Shown here: positions 7,858 to 16,204 of the stretch, one piece after another
Numbering within the stretch: the first letter of the stretch is position 1
How the letters are laid out: every line of letters begins with the position of its first letter
NCBI RefSeq assembly: GCF_013304825.1
Contig: NZ_JAAWUO010000024.1
Location: 1 to 32,269, forward strand
Source of the DNA: Blautia schinkii
GTDB lineage: Bacteria > Bacillota > Clostridia > Lachnospirales > Lachnospiraceae
DNA length: 32,269 nt
Reading direction: 5' to 3'
Program-made: the position numbers and the translations under genes
Notes under the pieces: model-generated
The model's input: only the letters and a program-made list of their open reading frames with translations
The model's database searches: none
What the model was told of the DNA's origin: nothing

Positions 7858-9692
7858 CTTATTTCTATTTTCACTGATTTCTCTTTTGCCCGAAGCAGAT
7901 AGAGATTTCCGGTAATATGCGTCAGTTCTCCACCTTCTATATTACCCGGAGTCCCTTCATTCATTCTTATCATAATATAAGCTTCATCATAAAAATTATC
8001 TAATTTAAGATTAAGTTCCTGATCTGATACATCCTTATCGATCACCAGTGCCCCATACCGCTGTATTGCGCCTGATAGTTCGGAAGCAGTAAGATTTCTC
8101 AGACATGGAGCTGAAGTATACAGCCAGTCCATATATTCATCCAGCCGTTTTTTCAGTTTCTCCCATCCCAGTCTGGCACCTCTGTCTTCATCCAGCAGAT
8201 CATCCGGATGCATAAAATGTGTATTGACAAAATGCATATTCAGTTCAGATACAGCCGCAAGTTCCATATAATCATCAATCACAGCACCTGAAATAATACG
8301 GGGCTGTTCCACAATTCCATCTTCTGCAACTTCAAACTCCTGTGTATATGCCATATCTCCGACAAAATAATTACTTGCAATTGTACGTATCTCCGGAAAT
8401 TCTTTTACGATCATTTCCCGCCCTTCATCTGACAGTACATTAGACGGCGGTACATAAACAGACAACTCTGTCCCCGGAAACATCTCTTTTCCAAACCGTA
8501 TCAGCTCTGTCATGGCTTTTTTCATTGCATCATAACTCTCCCATGTTTTGTATGGAAGGATATTTGCATAATCCACATTTGACAGGCTCAATGGCTGATG
8601 ATTATATCCATGATATCCCAGTTCTCCTCCCTGATGAAGCAGCATATTCCCAAAATACTGAAATCTCTGCACATCTTCCTGTTCCACAACATCTCCGGAC
8701 ACATCATCTTCATAATTATCAATAATAACACCTGTATATTTCACGCCGTGTTCCTCTGCCAGATCCAGCATATCCGGCCACCAGATATTTGTATAAAACG
8801 CTTTGATGCTGAGACCATAATCACGTTTGATATATGTTCCGTCTCCACTCGGCACAGGAGATGGAAAATCATCCAGATAGAATACAGATCCATTAAGCAC
8901 CGGGTAAACCATCACATCTGTCAGCAGACTATAGGATGCCGCAAAGAATCCTCTTGTGGCTTTTTCACATAATCCAAAATTGTCAACTACAAACTTACCT
9001 TTTCCATAACTGTTTTCCCAGATAAGCGGAACCTTATTTTCATCATCTGTCCATGCATAAACCTTCGCCGTTTCTCCAACACTTACTTCCCATGCTGAAT
9101 CATATGCGTCCGGAATCTGGTAAGATCTTCCCCCTCCGATCATGAAATCATCATCAATATAGATTTTATCTACCAGAACATTTCCATAATCAGAGTCTGT
9201 AATTCCCAATTTCTGCTCAATGATCGAAACATATATATCCTTCTGAAGTGTTAATGCAAAAAGAACACGTCCTCCTTTTTCTACCCAGTTTCCAATCTTT
9301 ATAACTACATCCTTCAATGGGTTCAGATCCGACATCAGCACCACTATTGTTTCATAGCCTGAGAAATCAGGAATCTCACTCTGTCTGATATCTGCCAGAT
9401 CTACTCCTGTTTTCATATCCATGAAAATTCTTTCAAACTGTTCCCATGCCTCCACACTGTCTGCCTGACTGCTGTCCATCAGCACCAGACAACTGCTCTC
9501 AATATTTTTGACTGCCTGTTTTTCGGTTACAACAGTATCCCTGTCCAGATATGCATTCTTCTTGATATCTGCCTGATACTGAATTCCTGAACGCTCTGTC
9601 CAAAGCACCACACTGATTGCCAGAAAAACTCCCAGAATAACAGTCATACCCTTAAATCGAAAAGACTGTAAATATTTTATCATTCCTGCCAA
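7854..9692 (-). CDS. pelA: PelA, Pel polysaccharide deacetylase (short Gram-positive form)
   Basis: The 612-aa protein has one N-terminal membrane anchor (about residues 15-31), a Rossmann-like or flavodoxin-like alpha/beta region (about 65-265), and a polysaccharide deacetylase domain. That domain has FYLDDFPSP (Asp274/Asp275), GYHGYNHQP (His361-x3-His365, a metal site) and NTHFMHPDD (His492, His495). It should partly deacetylate Pel outside the membrane and make it cationic. The glycoside hydrolase domain at the N-terminus of Pseudomonas PelA is absent. The start is uncertain: the TTG at 9692 sits 10 bases after AGGAGG, while the ATG at 9683 has only a weak site. It overlaps pelE by 13 bp. 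Confidence 0.92.
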   Translation of the reverse strand: MAGMIKYLQSFRFKGMTVILGVFLAISVVLWTERSGIQYQADIKKNAYLDRDTVVTEKQAVKNIESSCLVLMDSSQADSVEAWEQFERIFMDMKTGVDLADIRQSEIPDFSGYETIVVLMSDLNPLKDVVIKIGNWVEKGGRVLFALTLQKDIYVSIIEQKLGITDSDYGNVLVDKIYIDDDFMIGGGRSYQIPDAYDSAWEVSVGETAKVYAWTDDENKVPLIWENSYGKGKFVVDNFGLCEKATRGFFAASYSLLTDVMVYPVLNGSVFYLDDFPSPVPSGDGTYIKRDYGLSIKAFYTNIWWPDMLDLAEEHGVKYTGVIIDNYEDDVSGDVVEQEDVQRFQYFGNMLLHQGGELGYHGYNHQPLSLSNVDYANILPYKTWESYDAMKKAMTELIRFGKEMFPGTELSVYVPPSNVLSDEGREMIVKEFPEIRTIASNYFVGDMAYTQEFEVAEDGIVEQPRIISGAVIDDYMELAAVSELNMHFVNTHFMHPDDLLDEDRGARLGWEKLKKRLDEYMDWLYTSAPCLRNLTASELSGAIQRYGALVIDKDVSDQELNLKLDNFYDEAYIMIRMNEGTPGNIEGGELTHITGNLYLLRAKEKSVKIEIR

Positions 9693-10573
9693 AAAGCCAA
9701 TGCCTCCTTTCCTTTCGCCGACAGATAAATATGCTCCTGCTGAATCTGCTCTAATGTTTCCTTTAATTCTTTTCCCTGTTTCAGTTCTACGTAATATCTG
9801 ATTCTGAGTATCCAGTATTCTTCATTTCTGTGCCACTTCTTATCCATTCTTTCCAGACTTTTAAGAACCTGTTCATACTCCTTCATCTGCATTTGATTCT
9901 CAATCAGACATACATATGTATGAAGATCCTCTTTAAATTTCAGTTTTTTCTTCAGGAGTTTTATATATTGATTTCTTTGCACCAGTTCCATCTGTCCTTC
10001 CAGAAGTCCCTGAGATAAATACTCCTGAAGGAAATCACAGTACTCTGAAATAAGCTGTTGATTTTCCTGTTCTTTTGCATATCTGTATTCTATCTTCTGC
10101 AGTCTGCTTTCATATTCCTTAGACAGCTCTACCATTCCTGTGATTGCATAATGCACAACCTCTACATCGTCATTCATCCTTGCCTGTTTAAGCATATCTA
10201 TGTAATTCTCCGGATCATCATTCAATACATTCATAATCAGATCACGCCTCATAGCGGCTTCATCAATAAGAAGCGCTTCCTCCAGTGGCACAATATTTCT
10301 GTCACTTTCTTCTTTCGGTGCTATAATGCTCCTGTAAATTTCTTCATTAATCTTCATTTTTTCTATTCCGATTTCACGCTTTTTATCCTGGTGAAAAAAT
10401 ATCTGGAAATGCAGAAGCAATACACAGATCGTTCCCCATACCGGTACAAAGATCACAGGTAATATGAGATACCTCTTCACCTTCAGTAAATGGGAGTTTA
10501 TTCCTGTCCATACCAGAACACAACAGATAATATGAAATATAATAAAGACAACCCCTGTTATACTCTGTATCAT
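9680..10573 (-). CDS. pelE: PelE, membrane and TPR-like scaffold of the Pel complex
   Basis: This 297-aa protein has two N-terminal membrane segments (about residues 4-24 and 34-57), then a soluble helical part. The conserved PelE stretch is visible around residues 95-150: VPLEEALLIDEAAMRRDLIM, then DDPENYIDMLKQARMNDDVEVVHYA. The rest is charged helix pairs of TPR type (KEYEQVLKSLERMDKKWHRNEEYWILRIRYYVELKQGKE). In known systems PelE binds PelD and helps assemble the synthase complex with PelF and PelG. The start overlaps the pelD stop in an ATGA. Confidence 0.92.
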   Translation of the reverse strand: MIQSITGVVFIIFHIICCVLVWTGINSHLLKVKRYLILPVIFVPVWGTICVLLLHFQIFFHQDKKREIGIEKMKINEEIYRSIIAPKEESDRNIVPLEEALLIDEAAMRRDLIMNVLNDDPENYIDMLKQARMNDDVEVVHYAITGMVELSKEYESRLQKIEYRYAKEQENQQLISEYCDFLQEYLSQGLLEGQMELVQRNQYIKLLKKKLKFKEDLHTYVCLIENQMQMKEYEQVLKSLERMDKKWHRNEEYWILRIRYYVELKQGKELKETLEQIQQEHIYLSAKGKEALAFWQE

Positions 10574-12678
10574 TCTTCGTCTACCCTGCTTTCGTTACGG
10601 GTGTCAATCACTCTGCAATGAAATCCGTTTTTTTCAATCCTTTCAATTACTATCGGTAACGTGGCATCATCCACCTGCGACAGGATCAGATAAAGTTGTC
10701 CATCCTCCGCTATTCCCAGTATGTCATTCTCTCTGATTTTATTTCTTAATATCCTGTCTGTTTCCTCCAGTGTCATTTCCGGATTTTCAATCTGCAACAG
10801 AGCATATGATCCTATTTTCTGCTCTTTTATGGAATGAAATAATTTCAGTCTTTCCATAAAATACTCTGTTTTTAATATATGAGTTCCTTCCACATATTCC
10901 CTGTCTTTGACTGCTTCCTGATATTCCAGTGCACGCAGCAGAGAGACTTCTACCAGACCACATAAAATTTTGATAAGATTCAGATAATACAATGTCATCT
11001 GATTACTGGCTGCATCCTGAATAAATACCAGCATTACAAGTTCTCCATTTCTCTTTATCCCTGCAATATATGCCGGATATCCGGCAAGCAGTTCCCTGTT
11101 CCTCCAGACCTCACCCTTTTCCAGCGTTTCTATCGCATTCTGATACTCTTCAACCCTTATAGAATTTGGCATTTTTCTGCGAATTTCAGGTGATGACATT
11201 TCCATCCTTCCAAAACGTTTCCATGAATCCAGTGAATAAAGTACAATTGTATGATTTTCCAGAATATCTTCCATTACCCTTATGGTTTCCATAAACAGTT
11301 TCTGTGGCTGTATCACATCCAGCTTTCTTGTTATATCAAAAATTTTTCCAAAGCTGTCCCTGCTTCCGAGAATCTGCTTCTTATATTGTCTTTTATCCTG
11401 AAGCGTCTCCTGATACATTTCCTGCATAAAGAAAAATTTTTCCTTGATCAGTCTGTTTTCTTTTGTTACAAATTCTATATCCTCTTTATTCTTCAGCCTT
11501 ATATAACCACAGACAGCACCTGCGGCAAAATAAAAAATAAATGGAATCCAGTTAGAAGCCTCATAAAACAAAGTATATATGTTTACATTCTCCTGCCTGT
11601 ATGCTGCAATCAAAGAACAGGTTTCCAACACAGCTGCTGATATTCCATAATTAATTCCATAAAGACTTCCCATGAATACAATAAATACAAGTCTCAGGTC
11701 AATCATTTTAAACTGGGCATAAGTTCCTGTATATCTGTTTAAAAATTCAAATAAAATAAATCCTGAAAGCAATTCCAGAATATGAACCAGCAAAGTATTT
11801 TTCGATATCCAATTCCTGATATTTGCAAAATGTCCGGAATCTGAATCTGATAATTTTTTATACTCCTGATACATCCCGGGAATATCTTCAAAAACAGATA
11901 TCTTTGGAAACCACCCATATTCATATCTTATGATCTGATCATCCGGCTGTACCTTATAAATCTGGCCGCTGTTCTGGTAGCTTACATCCAGCCTACCGGG
12001 AATTGTTTTTCTGATTTCTTTTTCCAGATCACTGAAACTCTGCCCGAAACAATCTGGAACATTTAGACAGCATTCTTTTCCCCAATTATCATATACTTTA
12101 TAAAGCAGTTCTGCCAGATCATCCATACATAGGAAATAAATATTTTGTTCCGGCGATTCCTCAAAAACAATTTTTCCGCTTTGTTCTGCCGCTGTAAATA
12201 GCTTATAAAAAAAATCCTGTGTGTATACCGCTGAATATAAATGAGGAATTCTCAGAATCTTGGTGTTTATCTGATACATATTTCCATATTCCATAACTAC
12301 ATTTTCTGCTGCGGATACCAGAAGTGTTTTTCCACTTGTAATATTATAAATGCTCTCCTGGCCGGTCAGATACAACATTCTTATTTCCTTATTCTTTTTG
12401 CATAACTGAAGTATCTGTCTCAGTTGTTCCAGTTCTCCAATCATCCTTCCATGCATGGTCAGATAATTTGAAAAATAAACAATTCTTTCAAACTCATATG
12501 TTTCGAAAATCTCTTTCAGTTCTTTCTCATCTTTTATGAACGGATGAGATAATATATTCTTTTTTCGATTTGATTTCAGCATCTCATTTCCCAGCACAAC
12601 TACATCACACTCAGGAAATGATTCTTCTATAAAAGTTTCTGTTACATATCCTGTATTTCCTGCCAACAATACTTCCAT
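10570..12678 (-). CDS. pelD: PelD, cyclic-di-GMP receptor with N-terminal degenerate SDR domain
   Basis: This 702-aa protein is the first gene of the operon. Residues 1-270 look like an extended SDR/epimerase fold (AGNTGYVTETF, LYLTGQESIYN, ILRIPHLYSA) whose glycine motif is incomplete and where I see no YxxxK at the expected place (about 117-126), so it is probably non-catalytic. About four membrane segments follow (294-395), then a charged coiled-coil linker (397-440), a GAF domain (445-585) and a GGDEF-like domain (about 600-695). The GGDEF active site is replaced (AEDGQLY), but the RxxD inhibitory-type site is kept as RENDI (Arg649, Asp652; DNA 10723-10734). This matches PelD acting as a c-di-GMP sensor. 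The ATG at 12678 has GAGGTGA 6 bases upstream. Confidence 0.93.
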   Translation of the reverse strand: MEVLLAGNTGYVTETFIEESFPECDVVVLGNEMLKSNRKKNILSHPFIKDEKELKEIFETYEFERIVYFSNYLTMHGRMIGELEQLRQILQLCKKNKEIRMLYLTGQESIYNITSGKTLLVSAAENVVMEYGNMYQINTKILRIPHLYSAVYTQDFFYKLFTAAEQSGKIVFEESPEQNIYFLCMDDLAELLYKVYDNWGKECCLNVPDCFGQSFSDLEKEIRKTIPGRLDVSYQNSGQIYKVQPDDQIIRYEYGWFPKISVFEDIPGMYQEYKKLSDSDSGHFANIRNWISKNTLLVHILELLSGFILFEFLNRYTGTYAQFKMIDLRLVFIVFMGSLYGINYGISAAVLETCSLIAAYRQENVNIYTLFYEASNWIPFIFYFAAGAVCGYIRLKNKEDIEFVTKENRLIKEKFFFMQEMYQETLQDKRQYKKQILGSRDSFGKIFDITRKLDVIQPQKLFMETIRVMEDILENHTIVLYSLDSWKRFGRMEMSSPEIRRKMPNSIRVEEYQNAIETLEKGEVWRNRELLAGYPAYIAGIKRNGELVMLVFIQDAASNQMTLYYLNLIKILCGLVEVSLLRALEYQEAVKDREYVEGTHILKTEYFMERLKLFHSIKEQKIGSYALLQIENPEMTLEETDRILRNKIRENDILGIAEDGQLYLILSQVDDATLPIVIERIEKNGFHCRVIDTRNESRVDEE

Positions 12679-12684
12679 ACTTAT

Positions 12685-12691
12685 TCACCTC
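12685..12691 (-). promoter_or_regulatory. Ribosome binding site of pelD
   Basis: GAGGTGA on the minus strand, 6 bases before the ATG at 12678, fixes the pelD start and therefore the start of the operon's coding part. Confidence 0.8.
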
Positions 12692-12701
12692 AATAAAGTA
12701 A

Positions 12702-12730
12702 AGTATAACAAAGTTATTTTTTCTTTTCAA
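12702..12730 (-). promoter_or_regulatory. Sigma-A promoter of the pel operon
   Basis: On the minus strand, TTGAAA (12725-12730) and TATACT (12702-12707) are separated by exactly 17 bases, close to consensus. The gap to the pelD ribosome site is only about 10 bases, so the leader is very short and leaves no room for a riboswitch. The left end of the outer insertion sequence (12735) begins 4 bp upstream of the -35 box, so the core promoter was spared, while any upstream operator would have been displaced. Confidence 0.75.
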
Positions 12731-12734
12731 TATC

Positions 12735-12750
12735 ACCACTTTACAACTTT
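12735..12750 (+). repeat. Left terminal inverted repeat of the outer IS4-type element
   Basis: ACCACTTTACAACTTT here is the exact reverse complement of 15704-15719. The pair brackets both the decayed IS4-type transposase and the inserted IS1634-type element. Confidence 0.8.
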
Positions 12751-12868
12751 TTCATAAAAAATAATCGTACAGGACTCGGGAGTTTGACAGTTGAATAATT
12801 AAAAATCACCCTGCAGGCCTTATAAAACCTGCATTCTTTATGTCAAATTTCATGTTTTTGTATGTACT

Positions 12869-12891
12869 TGTTTGTAATAGTGTGGTATAAT
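12869..12891 (+). promoter_or_regulatory. Promoter of the IS1634-type transposase
   Basis: An extended -10 box, TGGTATAAT, has its TATAAT at 12886-12891, 25 bases before the ATG at 12916. A weak -35 (near TGTACT) lies 17 bases upstream. Its position inside the longer open frame from 12862 shows that the longer start is not used. Confidence 0.6.
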
Positions 12892-12915
12892 GGAAGAAAA
12901 AAGGATTTATTTATC

Positions 12916-14658
12916 ATGTATATCGCAATCACAGGCAGTAAAAATAATAAAGATGTATATATTTATCGTTCCTTCCGCAAAGAAAACGGAAAAGCCTCTT
13001 CATGTATTTATAAAAAACTCGGGAAGTACAATCTCCTTCTGGAACAGTTTGATGGAGATGAAGACAGGTTGATGGTGTGGGCAAAGGAACAGGCAGCAAA
13101 AGAAACAGAACTTTATAAGCAGCATACCGGAAAAGTGTCTGTAGAGTTCTCCAAAGCTGCAACTATCCCTATGAATGAGCGTCGTTCTTTCAATGTTGGA
13201 TATCTGTTTCTTCAGGAACTGTGCACTCAGCTCCGTTTAGACAAAGTCTGTCTGACAATCAAAAGCAGACATAAATTTAAATATAATCTGAATGCGATAC
13301 TCACAGATCTCGTTTATGCAAGGATTCTTTCCCCAGCCAGCAAGCTGGCCAGCTATGAGTACTGTCAGTCTCTATTGGAACCGCCTAAATACAGTCTCCA
13401 GGACGTATATCGTTCTCTTTCCGTGATCGCAGGGGAATCTGATTTTATACAGAGTGAACTTTATAAAAATACAAATTTTCTCTATCCAAGAAACGATCGT
13501 GTCCTTTATTATGACTGCACGAATTATTACTTTGAAATCGAAGAAGAAGATAATCTCCGATGCTATGGAAAAAGTAAAGAAAACCGTCCTAATCCAATCG
13601 TAACTATGGGATTGTTTATGGATGCAGATGGCCTTCCTCTTGCCTTCGACATCTTTCCGGGTAACCAGAACGAACAGACGACTTTGAAACCATTGGAGTC
13701 TAAAATCCTTCAGGATTTTAATTGCAGCGAATTCATTTATTGTTCGGATTCGGGACTTGGAAGTACAGCCAACCGAAGATTCAATCCCTTAAGAAACCGC
13801 GCTTATATCATCGCACATTCTTTGAAAAAAATGAAAAAAGAGGATCGTGAGATTGCTCTGAACCCGACTCAGTTCCGCAGGATCGGAGCGGATAGATTTA
13901 TAGACATCCGCACGCTGGACGAATCGGATGAAGAAGTCTATAACACGATCTACTACAAGGAAATACCTGTTGTTACAGGTGACATGGATGAGACTTTAAT
14001 TGTCACTTATTCTCCTAAGTACAAAGCCTACCAGAGAAAGATCCGCGCCCGACAAATTGAACGGGCTGAACGGATAATCACAACACCTGGGCGCAAAAGA
14101 AAAGGGAAGAACCAAAACGATCCTATGCGTTTCGTAAAAAAGACTTCCGTTACTACTGCTGGTGAGATTGCTGAAAAACAAGTTTACGATCTTGATAAAG
14201 AACAGATCCAGAAAGAAGAAATGTATGATGGGTTTTATGCAGTTATCACAAACCTGGAAGGTGATGTTTCAGAGATCATAAAGATCAATAAACAACGCTG
14301 GGAAATCGAAGAAAACTTCCGGATCATGAAAACAGAATTCGAAGCAAGACCAATATATGTCAGAAGAGAAGATCGGATAAAAGCCCATTTCATGACTTGT
14401 TATATCAGCCTTCTACTCTACCGTCTACTGGAAAAGAAACTTGGGAATCTTTATACAGCAGACCAGATATTGGAAACATTACGCTCTATGCAAATGACTC
14501 TGCTGAACACAGCGAGCGGATATATACCCTCTTATACAAGAACTGAACTAACCGATGCCTTGCATAAAATATTTGATTTTAGAACGGATCATGAATTCAT
14601 TACTAAAGCAGATATGCGAACCCTCATCAAGAATACAAAACAGATAAAATCAAAGTAA
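12916..14658 (+). CDS. IS1634-family DDE transposase
   Basis: The protein is 580 aa from the ATG at 12916 (AAGGA about 10 bases upstream); the earlier ATG at 12862 lies upstream of the likely promoter. It belongs to the IS4 superfamily, IS1634 branch. The catalytic residues are visible: VLYYDCTNYYFE (Asp200), FIYCSDSGLGS (Asp278), and NKQRWEIEENFRIMK (Arg461, Glu465, Lys472). This last is the Y(2)R(3)E(6)K motif with Asn in place of Tyr. It opens with MYIAITGSKNNKDVYIYRSF, an N-terminal DNA-binding part typical of the branch. There is no frameshift and the length is normal. It is transcribed away from pelD. Confidence 0.93.
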   Translation: MYIAITGSKNNKDVYIYRSFRKENGKASSCIYKKLGKYNLLLEQFDGDEDRLMVWAKEQAAKETELYKQHTGKVSVEFSKAATIPMNERRSFNVGYLFLQELCTQLRLDKVCLTIKSRHKFKYNLNAILTDLVYARILSPASKLASYEYCQSLLEPPKYSLQDVYRSLSVIAGESDFIQSELYKNTNFLYPRNDRVLYYDCTNYYFEIEEEDNLRCYGKSKENRPNPIVTMGLFMDADGLPLAFDIFPGNQNEQTTLKPLESKILQDFNCSEFIYCSDSGLGSTANRRFNPLRNRAYIIAHSLKKMKKEDREIALNPTQFRRIGADRFIDIRTLDESDEEVYNTIYYKEIPVVTGDMDETLIVTYSPKYKAYQRKIRARQIERAERIITTPGRKRKGKNQNDPMRFVKKTSVTTAGEIAEKQVYDLDKEQIQKEEMYDGFYAVITNLEGDVSEIIKINKQRWEIEENFRIMKTEFEARPIYVRREDRIKAHFMTCYISLLLYRLLEKKLGNLYTADQILETLRSMQMTLLNTASGYIPSYTRTELTDALHKIFDFRTDHEFITKADMRTLIKNTKQIKSK

Positions 14659-14690
14659 GAATAATATAGTACATATCGATGCAAAAAGAA

Positions 14691-14736
14691 AAACGGCCAC
14701 AATACCCATATTTACTGGGTTTGTAGCCGTTTTGTC
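14691..14736 (+). terminator. Terminator at the right end of the IS1634-type element
   Basis: AAAACGGC...GCCGTTTT arms enclose a second stem (TACCCA/TGGGT and ACAA/TTGT) just after the transposase stop. The hairpin is nearly symmetric, so it may also stop transcription entering from outside. Confidence 0.6.
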
Positions 14737-14742
14737 ACCTTA

Positions 14743-14765
14743 CAACTGTCAAAGATGGGATTATA
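14743..14765 (+). repeat. Right end of the IS1634-type element, matching the solo repeat at 284-306
   Basis: This 23-bp sequence is exactly inverted at 284-306. The inner 11 bases also match the element's left end. The last six bases (ATTATA) may be target sequence rather than element. Confidence 0.75.
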
Positions 14766-15713
14766 CAACGAAAAGACATTGATTGGTAGACTTCATAAAT
14801 ATTTTTCAGCATATTTTGAAACTTTTTCAGCCCCAAGTGCTGAAATGCTGTTTCTGTTGATACTCTCAATACTGGCTTTGGAGTCGGCTCATTCCATACG
14901 TTTTTTGTACCGACACTTTTTATCCGGTATTACGACAAAGTCGCTGAATGCCTTTTATTATGCGTGTTCCTATAGAATCTGGTTTCTATCATTGAAGAAT
15001 ATGAAAACCTTGATCTGATTGGAAACGCAAGATCCGACTCTGTCATTTATGACTTTGCCCCGGCTCCTACAGGTCACAGGGGCAGACCAGCAAAACACGG
15101 AAGGCGTCTTTCAATAGAAGATGATTTTACTCTCTCTGATGAAAAGGCTGGCGATTATTATACCGGTGTTCGCCGTGTCCTGACAAATCTTTTTGGAACA
15201 CGCGAGGTTCTTGCTTATGTTACATCAACAGCCAGAACCGTAGGAACCAAACGCCTGTTTTTTAGCACGATATCGCCCGAAGAACTGCAGATTTTCTGTG
15301 CATGGCAGGAATCTTCACCTTTAAATCAAACCGGAAGTGACCGGATGAAATATATTCCGCTATTTCTTTATTCGTTTCGCTGGAATATTGAAATCAGCTA
15401 CTATGAACAGAAAACTTTCTGGTCGCTATGCAGCTACATGGTACGGAGCTGCAAGGGCATTGAGATGATGATCAATCTGATCAATGTTGCTTATTGTGCG
15501 ATGAAGTTATTGCCATATCAAGATGAAAGCTTTTCTGATTTCCGAGATAAAAGCGTGCAGGATTTCCGTTTTGCATTAAGCGAGGGTATACGCCAGCAGG
15601 TATTTTTTGCCACTTTCGTGAAAAACATCGAAATCCGAATAAAATCATCCTCAGTAATAAATGCCTTAAAGCGGGCGATTGTTAAGCAGGAGCATTATTT
15701 TATAAAGTTGTAA
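14755..15713 (+). pseudogene. Decayed IS4-type transposase of the outer element
   Basis: The N-terminal part (from about 14755: LYNEKTLIGRLHKYFSAYFE, then LALESAHSIRFLYRHF) breaks off after FYYACSY near 14975. A different frame continues from about 14976 to 15713 (VSIIEEYENLDLIG, then KHGRRLSIEDDF). The joint removes the region that should hold the first catalytic aspartates. The C-terminal catalytic signature is preserved as YSFRWNIEISYYEQK, which is exactly Y(2)R(3)E(6)K. The total of about 320 codons is below family length. It cannot encode an active enzyme. The IS1634-type insertion lies just before its start. Confidence 0.85.
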
Positions 15714-15719
15714 AGTGGT
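15704..15719 (-). repeat. Right terminal inverted repeat of the outer IS4-type element
   Basis: AAAGTTGTAAAGTGGT is the exact reverse complement of 12735-12750 and follows the transposase remnant's stop codon almost at once. Confidence 0.8.
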
Positions 15720-15739
15720 ATTATAATATTATAAGACAA

Positions 15740-16204
15740 TTATGCTCTTCTTTTCTTAAACCATGATATCAGATACAAAACTATACAAAAAGTTATCACA
15801 AAAGGAGCAACTGCTACCAAAACGGTTGCCAAAAGTATCACAATTATCACTGCAATGGCGATCACAATTGCTTTTCCGTACCATGTGCCAAGATCCAGTC
15901 TGTAGCTTTTAGTCCTACTGGTTGTATTTCCGGTACTGTTTTCTGCATAGTCATCAGAGCCGTAGCTCTCCTCTGCATACCCTGATTCATCATAAACTTC
16001 TGTTCCATCATCTGTATCAATAAGAGTTCTTGCGATCAGTCTTGGATCACCAAGTTCTGCAAGCACATCTGTCTCACTTCGTCCGCTGCGGACCTGAGAC
16101 TGAATATAATCTTCATAATACCGTACATGCGCCGCAGCCTTTCCCTGTGCCATCTGCCCGGACAACTGCCCTCTCAAAATCTCCAGAAATTCTCTTCTGC
16201 TCAT
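15740..16204 (-). CDS. DUF1700 (HAAS-type) membrane protein
   Basis: The 154-aa protein opens with MSRREFLEILRGQLSG and has the helical DUF1700/HAAS region YYEDYIQSQVRSGRSETDVLAELGDPRLIARTLI split across about residues 29-62. An acidic Ser/Tyr-rich linker (65-100) follows, then a long hydrophobic C-terminus (about 110-148) ending in the basic WFKKRRA. Such proteins usually sit beside a PadR regulator and act in membrane or envelope stress control. No PadR gene is visible here, and the flanking IS could have removed one. The ribosome site is weak. Confidence 0.75.
   Translation of the reverse strand: MSRREFLEILRGQLSGQMAQGKAAAHVRYYEDYIQSQVRSGRSETDVLAELGDPRLIARTLIDTDDGTEVYDESGYAEESYGSDDYAENSTGNTTSRTKSYRLDLGTWYGKAIVIAIAVIIVILLATVLVAVAPFVITFCIVLYLISWFKKRRA

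Larger units (their letters stand above)
12783..14753 (+). mobile_element. IS1634-type insertion sequence
   Basis: A full-length transposase (12916-14658) lies between inverted ends that share TTTGACAGTTG (12783-12793, and on the other strand 14743-14753). The right end may extend to 14759 or beyond, because the match with the solo copy at 284-306 continues to 14765. The left end contains a small TGCAGG/CCTGCA hairpin (about 12812-12833) and the right end a strong terminator, as is common for elements protected from outside transcription. No duplication of target bases was recognised. The element looks intact and potentially active. Confidence 0.78.
12735..15719 (+). mobile_element. Decayed IS4-type insertion sequence, interrupted by an IS1634-type element
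   Basis: Exact 16-bp terminal inverted repeats (12735-12750 and 15704-15719) enclose a broken IS4-type transposase (14755-15713) and, near the left end, a complete IS1634-type element. Without the guest the host is only about 1 kb, shorter than a full element of this kind, which agrees with the internal deletion seen in its transposase. A target-site duplication could not be recognised in the AT-rich flanks. Confidence 0.75.

Noticed and set aside
12679..12735. Cyclic-di-GMP riboswitch before pelD
   Set aside because: The leader is only about 20 bases long between the promoter and the start, too short for any riboswitch.
12862..12915. Longer transposase start at 12862
   Set aside because: The likely promoter (TATAAT at 12886-12891) lies inside this extension, so transcripts would start too late to include it.
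12735..15760. Target-site duplications for either insertion sequence
   Set aside because: The flanks are AT-rich and short matches such as ATTATA occur by chance. No convincing direct repeat borders either element.
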